DNA of 64,000 nucleotides from Mycobacterium sp. AZCC_0083 (GTDB lineage Bacteria; Actinomycetota; Actinomycetes; Mycobacteriales; Mycobacteriaceae). The stretch is from the NCBI RefSeq assembly GCF_014202335.1, contig NZ_JACHGP010000026.1, positions 34,682 to 98,681 on the forward strand, in the 5' to 3' direction. The notes beneath the pieces are model-generated. The model was not told where the DNA came from. It was given only the letters and a program-made list of their open reading frames with translations, and did no database searches. Positions 60,068 to 64,000 of the stretch are shown piece by piece. The translations under genes and the position numbers were made by a program. The stretch's first letter is position 1; every line of letters starts with the position of its first letter.

Positions 60068-61347
60068 CGAATTCGAGAGCGTGGTCGACCATCCGTTGGA
60101 CGACGTCTTTGCATGGCACACCCGGCCGGGCGCGATGACGCGGCTGATTCCGCCGTGGCAGCCGATGACGGTGGTGGCCGAGACGAAGTCACTGGCCGAC
60201 GGGCAGGCGATCTTGGGACTCCCCGGCGGGCTGCTGCTGGGTGGCGCAGCACGATCCGACCGGCTACGACCCGCCGCGCCGCTTCGTCGAGGTGCTGTCC
60301 TCGGACGGGCCGCGTTCCCTACCGCCCCGGCTGGTGGCCAGGTGGCGGCACACCCACGACTTCGAAGACGTCTCCGATGCCAGCTCGGCACGTACCCGGG
60401 TACACGACAGGGTCGAGGCGCCCGTGCCCGGCGCGGCCCTGCGCGCGACGTTCGTCTACCGGCACCGCCAACTGGCCGACGACCTCGCCGCCCACCGCGA
60501 TGCCGCCGGGGCGGGCGCCGCTTCGCTGGTGGTGGCGGTGACGGGTCCGCCGCACGCCGCGCAACGACGGTGAGCGGCAGTGGGATCCGCAGCATCCCGC
60601 GCCGGGGCTGCTGGACGCGTGGACGCCGTCGTGCACCTAGCCGGTGAGTCCATCGCGGGCCGGTTCACCGATGCCCACCAGACCGCCATCCGCGCCAGCC
60701 GCATCGAACCGACCCGGCGCCTGGCCGAACTGGCTGGGCGCACCACGGGTCTGCGGGCCTTCGTCAGCGCGTCGGCGATCGGCTACTACGGCTTCGACCG
60801 TGGAGACGCGCTGCTGAGCGAGGAGAGCATGCGTGGCGACGGATTCCTGGCCGACGTCGTCGCCGACTGGGAGGCCGCGACCGCGCCCGCCGCCGATGCC
60901 GGACTCCGTGTTGCATTGGTGCGCACCGGGATCGTGCAGGCTGCCAACGGTGGCACGTTGCGGCTGATGCGCCCGCTGTTCTTGGCTGGCTTGGGCGGCC
61001 GTCTCGGCAACGGCAGCCAGTGGCTGTCGTGGATCGGTCTCGACGACCTCATCGACGTGTACTACCGCGCCATCTACGACGAGCGGCTCACCGGGCCGGT
61101 CAATGCGGTGGCGCCGACCCCGGTGCGCAACGTCGACTACACGACGGCGCTAGCCCACGTGTTGCACCGCCCCGCGGTGCTACCGGTCCCGTCGCTGGGA
61201 CCGCGACTTCTGTTGGGGGAGCGTGGTGCCCGCGAATTGGCGGAGGCCGATCAGCGAGTGGTGCCGGTCAAGCTGCAGGCGCTTGGCCACCGGTTTCGGC
61301 AGCCGGTCGTCGAGGACGCGCTCGCCCATCAGCTCGGGCATGGCTGA
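60060..61347 (+). pseudogene. Disrupted SRPBCC - NAD-dependent epimerase (TIGR01777-like) fusion
   Basis: Three reading frames together spell one protein: an SRPBCC domain from GTG 60060 (GIEFESVVDHPLDDVFAWH), continued from 60241 (VAQHDPTGYDPPRRFVEV) and then an SDR39U1-like epimerase from 60619 (VDAVVHLAGESIAG, ASAIGYYG). Lesions seen are a +1 shift near 60235, a deletion near 60545 that fuses VTG directly to RVRRTPRND and removes the glycine-rich nucleotide loop (about 20 residues), and a -1 shift near 60618. Loss of the cofactor loop means repair of one frame would not restore function. The 3' end overlaps the amidotransferase gene. Confidence 0.82.
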
Positions 61348-62048
61348 CGGACCACCCGGTCGGTGAAGCCACGCACCAGGGCGCGGAGTCGACGAGCGGC
61401 GTCGTCGTGCAATTGAACTGTCGCGGAACGTAATTCGTCGGGCTGGATGCCCAGTGCGATCGCCTCGGCCCCGTCGTTGTCCAGCCACGCCTCCAGTAGC
61501 GGGCCGTCGAGCTCGGGATGGAACTGAAGCCCCAAGCTATGGCCGATCACGAAAGCCTGTGCCGCACGGCCGTTGCGGGCGAGTTCGACCGCCCCCGGCG
61601 GCACGTCGAAGCGATCGTAGTGCCACTGGAACCACGGACCGCCGGGAACCAGGTCGGGCTCATCGGTGCTGACCTGGTGCCAGCCGATCTCTGGGTCGGC
61701 CGATCGCCGTACGGCCCCGCCGAACGCCTGGGCGACCAACTGCCCGCCGAAACACACGCCGAGCACACCGACCCCTGCGGCGTCCGCGGCGCGCACCAGC
61801 GCCATCTCGTCGGACACCCACGTCTCCTGCAGTCGTTCGTCGTAGACCGCCCAGCGGGCGCCGAGGGGCACGACGACGTCGTAGTTCAGTGGATCGGGGA
61901 ACTGCACGGCGCACGCCGGGTCGAGGACTCGATCCTCGGCAACGACGGCGAACGTGTCGGTGTCGTATCCGAGTTCGGAGAACACGTCGCCGAGCATGGC
62001 CGGTGGTGCGACGGGGTCGTTGACGATGAAGAGCACGGTGGGAGCCAC
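61329..62048 (-). CDS. Class I glutamine amidotransferase-like protein
   Basis: A 239-residue triad amidotransferase. The nucleophile elbow is LGVCFGGQLVAQAFGG and the His-Glu pair is in LGLQFHPELDG, so the glutaminase triad is complete. It is a stand-alone GMP-synthase-like domain, so the acceptor is unknown. GTG 62048 is the chosen start (APTVLFIVNDP). It stands 25 bases behind the lipoprotein gene in the same direction. Confidence 0.85.
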   Translation of the reverse strand: MAPTVLFIVNDPVAPPAMLGDVFSELGYDTDTFAVVAEDRVLDPACAVQFPDPLNYDVVVPLGARWAVYDERLQETWVSDEMALVRAADAAGVGVLGVCFGGQLVAQAFGGAVRRSADPEIGWHQVSTDEPDLVPGGPWFQWHYDRFDVPPGAVELARNGRAAQAFVIGHSLGLQFHPELDGPLLEAWLDNDGAEAIALGIQPDELRSATVQLHDDAARRLRALVRGFTDRVVRQPCPS

Positions 62049-62073
62049 GGTGACCCATTCTCCCGCATGGCGA

Positions 62074-63303
62074 TCACTTGGGCGGCATGGGTGGGGCGTC
62101 GTCGGGGGCGAGCTCGGTGCTGATCCTCCGGAACAGCGTGTCGGCCGCGTTGACGTAGTTGCCCTGGTCGTCGAATGCCTCGGGTTCATAGGTGACGGCG
62201 ACGGCGATCGCGATCTTCTTCGACGGCAGGTATGCCTCGACCCCGGCCTCACCCGCGAACAGCGGGTTCTGCAGCAGCCAGTCGCCCGAGATGACGATCC
62301 CCATCCCGTAGGTGAAGACGTCGTTCAACTCCCCGCACGTGGTGCAGCCGGGCAACGCATGGGTCTTGCCCCGGAGGTCGGTGGACACCATCGTGTCGTA
62401 GGACTCCTTCGACAGCAGCTTGCCCGACCCGATGCCTGCCGCTGTGGCCTCCATGTCGTAGATGTTGGTCGTCTGGATGGCGCCGTGCGTGATGGTCCAC
62501 GACGGATTCCAGTACGTCGACTCTTCGTAAAACGGTGTGCCACTGGGTATCTTGAGTGCCGCACGGCGTTCGCTGGTGAACGCGTGCAGCACGGGTGCCG
62601 GAATCTCCGGCGTGAAAGAGTTGGCGGTGTTGGTCAGCCCGAGTGGCCGGAGAACCTCGTCCTCCAACATCTTCGGCATGTCCTTCCCTGTCGCCTTCTC
62701 GAGTGCCTTGCCGAGCAGGACGTAGTTGGTGTGCGCGTAGTTCCAGTTGGTTCCTGGCTCGTAGAGCAATGGACGCGACGTCGCGTAGCCGAGAAGCTGG
62801 TCGGGCTCCCATTGACGGAAGGGATTCTCGTAGAGCGCCTTCTCGAACTCGGTGTTGCCGATGACGTAATCGACGTAGCCGGAGGTCATTTGGGCCAGCT
62901 GGCGTAGCGTGACGCGGTCGGAGTTGGGCACGTCGGGCAGCCACTTCGACAGCTTGTCGTCGAGGCTGACCTTGTGCTGGTCGACGAGTTTGAGCAGAAG
63001 CGTGGAGACATAGGAGATCGCGACGGCGCCGTTACGGTAGTGCATGGCCGTGGTGGCTGGCACGCCGGTCATCGACTCGCCGACTGCCAAGGTGGCGACC
63101 TCGCTGCCGTTCTCGGTGACCCGCACGATGGCCGCCTTGAGGTGCGACTGCTTCACGACGTCGTTGACGATGCGCATCACCGCGTCGGCCTTGGCGGTGT
63201 CCGTGGGGGTGGCCGGTGACTCGGACTGCCGTGCGGCGGACGCGCAACTGGTCAGCAGGACGAGCGCGCACAGCAGGGTCGTGGCGCGGAAGATGAGGGG
63301 CAT
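62074..63303 (-). CDS. Beta-lactamase/DD-peptidase-fold lipoprotein lacking catalytic residues
   Basis: A 409-residue lipoprotein with lipobox LTSC (Cys20) and a serine beta-lactamase/class C PBP fold: LVDQHKVSLDDKLSKWLPD, LAQMTSGYVDY and NYAHTNYVLLG. The catalytic SxxK is replaced by Ala93-Val-Ala-Ile96 (YRNGAVAISY), and the YxN motif reads Tyr-Ala-His (189-191). It therefore should not be an active hydrolase; a binding or regulatory role is possible. Two cysteines in GCTTCGEL may form a disulfide. Confidence 0.82.
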   Translation of the reverse strand: MPLIFRATTLLCALVLLTSCASAARQSESPATPTDTAKADAVMRIVNDVVKQSHLKAAIVRVTENGSEVATLAVGESMTGVPATTAMHYRNGAVAISYVSTLLLKLVDQHKVSLDDKLSKWLPDVPNSDRVTLRQLAQMTSGYVDYVIGNTEFEKALYENPFRQWEPDQLLGYATSRPLLYEPGTNWNYAHTNYVLLGKALEKATGKDMPKMLEDEVLRPLGLTNTANSFTPEIPAPVLHAFTSERRAALKIPSGTPFYEESTYWNPSWTITHGAIQTTNIYDMEATAAGIGSGKLLSKESYDTMVSTDLRGKTHALPGCTTCGELNDVFTYGMGIVISGDWLLQNPLFAGEAGVEAYLPSKKIAIAVAVTYEPEAFDDQGNYVNAADTLFRRISTELAPDDAPPMPPK

Positions 63304-63349
63304 ACCCGGGATCTTGGCAGAGGGTGGTCTCGCGGCGCGGCAACTCGGC

Positions 63350-63886
63350 TCAGAGGCGTGCTCGCAGGGCAGTGTCCAAGGTCGCCATCAGTTGGGCGAT
63401 ACGGCTCGCGCCTGTAGGTGCGGGTGGATAGCGAAGGAGAATGTCGGTCAGCGCCGGTGTGGCGCGCTGTCGCGCCCTTTGAATCATCTCGACCGCGGCC
63501 TCGGGGTCTGAGCTGGCGTTGATCTCCGATACGCGTGCGGCATTCGCGGCGGCACGCAGGATGTGGCCGACTTGGTGAGCGTCGGCGATCGGATGTAGAT
63601 AGGCGGCCGATGCGGCGTCGCCCGCTGCTTGCGCGGCAAGGCGAGATGCCTCGGTCGACGCTTCCTGCGCGGCCCGGTGCGCATCCATCGATGCGACTCG
63701 CTGGAGCTTGGTTCGTGGCGCGCCGTCTACGAAGAGCCACGCCGCGGCCACGGCGGCGCGCGGCCACGGATCGCCGGGATGGGCGTCCTCGAAGACCGGG
63801 AGTAGCTCGTCAGCCGTCTCCGCCACGAAGCGAGCGACGATGCGCAGTTCGTCGGTGGACAGATCGAAGTCGCCGGGCACTCTCAC
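63350..63886 (-). CDS. Imm5-like putative immunity protein
   Basis: A 178-residue helical protein with PWPRAAVAAAWLFVDGAPRTKLQRV, DAHRAAQEASTEASRLAAQAAGDAASAAYLHP split over its helices, and RQRATPALTDILLRYPPAPTGASRIAQLM. I recognise this layout from proteins annotated as Imm5-type immunity proteins (often misnamed exonuclease SbcC). No toxin gene stands beside it in the window. Start GTG 63886. Confidence 0.6.
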   Translation of the reverse strand: MRVPGDFDLSTDELRIVARFVAETADELLPVFEDAHPGDPWPRAAVAAAWLFVDGAPRTKLQRVASMDAHRAAQEASTEASRLAAQAAGDAASAAYLHPIADAHQVGHILRAAANAARVSEINASSDPEAAVEMIQRARQRATPALTDILLRYPPAPTGASRIAQLMATLDTALRARL

Positions 63887-63909
63887 ATCCTCCGATATGT
63901 CCGCAGTGT

Positions 63910-64000
63910 GATGTCTCGGGACATCGGTGACAGTTCTGCATCAGGAGATCGGTGACGGTGGGTGTGTCAGGACTTCGGTGACGGTTTCCTCGGTTTTGGG
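63910..64000. mobile_element. Possible terminal region of an insertion sequence
   Basis: A palindrome GATGTC-TCGG-GACATC (63910-63925) is followed by three copies of TCGGTGAC at 63924, 63949 and 63975, 25-26 bases apart. I recall GGGACATCGGTGAC-like ends in actinobacterial IS481/IS3-type elements, whose transposase would lie beyond 64000. No transposase gene is in the window, so this is tentative. Confidence 0.4.

Noticed and set aside
61180..61347. The 256-codon frame from 60580 as an intact epimerase gene
   Set aside because: It begins in the middle of the fold, lacks the nucleotide-binding glycine loop, and the missing part is readable in other frames just upstream, so it belongs to the pseudogene.
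1..64000. tRNA, rRNA or CRISPR sequences
   Set aside because: No cloverleaf with a TTCGANTC arm, no rRNA segment and no array of regularly spaced identical repeats was seen on either strand.

Overview
This is a contiguous piece of a high-GC mycobacterial chromosome. The gene order ilvE / cobSTU / adoK / asnB / ctaC / mmpS3 / qcrBAC-ctaE / trpD / pimB' / fadD15 / aroG / pknL / mptA / idsA2 / lppM / mraZ-dcw cluster / wag31 is the one I know from the Mycobacterium tuberculosis Rv2210-Rv2143 region. Frequent GTG and TTG starts, leaderless genes, wag31, lppM, mmpS3 and lipoarabinomannan mannosyltransferases fit a mycobacterium. No PE/PPE genes and no IS6110 are present, so a non-tuberculous species is more likely. 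I cannot name the species. Rv numbers and family comparisons here come from memory, not from a search.

Layout. 1-9.3 kb: branched-chain amino acid transaminase, the end of the cobalamin pathway (cobU-cobT-cobS behind a DUF3043 membrane protein), a glycerate-kinase-like gene, an A-type Fe-S carrier, adenosine kinase and asparagine synthase. 9.5-17 kb: the aerobic respiratory supercomplex in two opposed operons (ctaC-ctaF, and ctaE-qcrC-qcrA-qcrB) around mmpS3. 17-20 kb: trpD, a DnaQ/GIY-YIG fusion nuclease and a small four-cysteine protein. 20.4-31.7 kb: envelope biogenesis, with an NlpC/P60 hydrolase, a metalloprotease-like protein, PimB', FadD15, a coupled SRPBCC / ArsA-like ATPase / acyltransferase operon, GT-C mannosyltransferases and RNase AS. 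31.7-39.7 kb: aroG, the kinase PknL facing its substrate-type DNA-binding protein, mptA, idsA2, lppM, a GNAT and a DUF3040 protein.

40.1-59.3 kb is the division and cell-wall (dcw) cluster: mraZ, rsmH, ftsL, pbpB, murE, murF, mraY, ftsW, murG, murC, ftsQ, ftsZ, yfiH, yggS, sepF, yggT, wag31 and a small membrane protein. Most neighbours overlap by 4 bases (ATGA or GTGA), so they are translationally coupled. The striking point is that murD, normally between mraY and ftsW, is not there. Only a roughly 44-codon stretch resembling the C-terminal part of MurD remains.

59.3-64 kb is less conserved: a phosphoribosyltransferase, a multiply disrupted SRPBCC-epimerase pseudogene, a glutamine amidotransferase, a beta-lactamase-fold lipoprotein without its catalytic residues, an Imm5-like protein, and what may be the end of an insertion sequence at the window edge. 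No tRNA, rRNA, CRISPR array or complete mobile element was found. A recurring regulatory theme is an A2/T6-type -10 hexamer 6-7 bases before the start codon, which predicts leaderless mRNAs for at least eleven genes.
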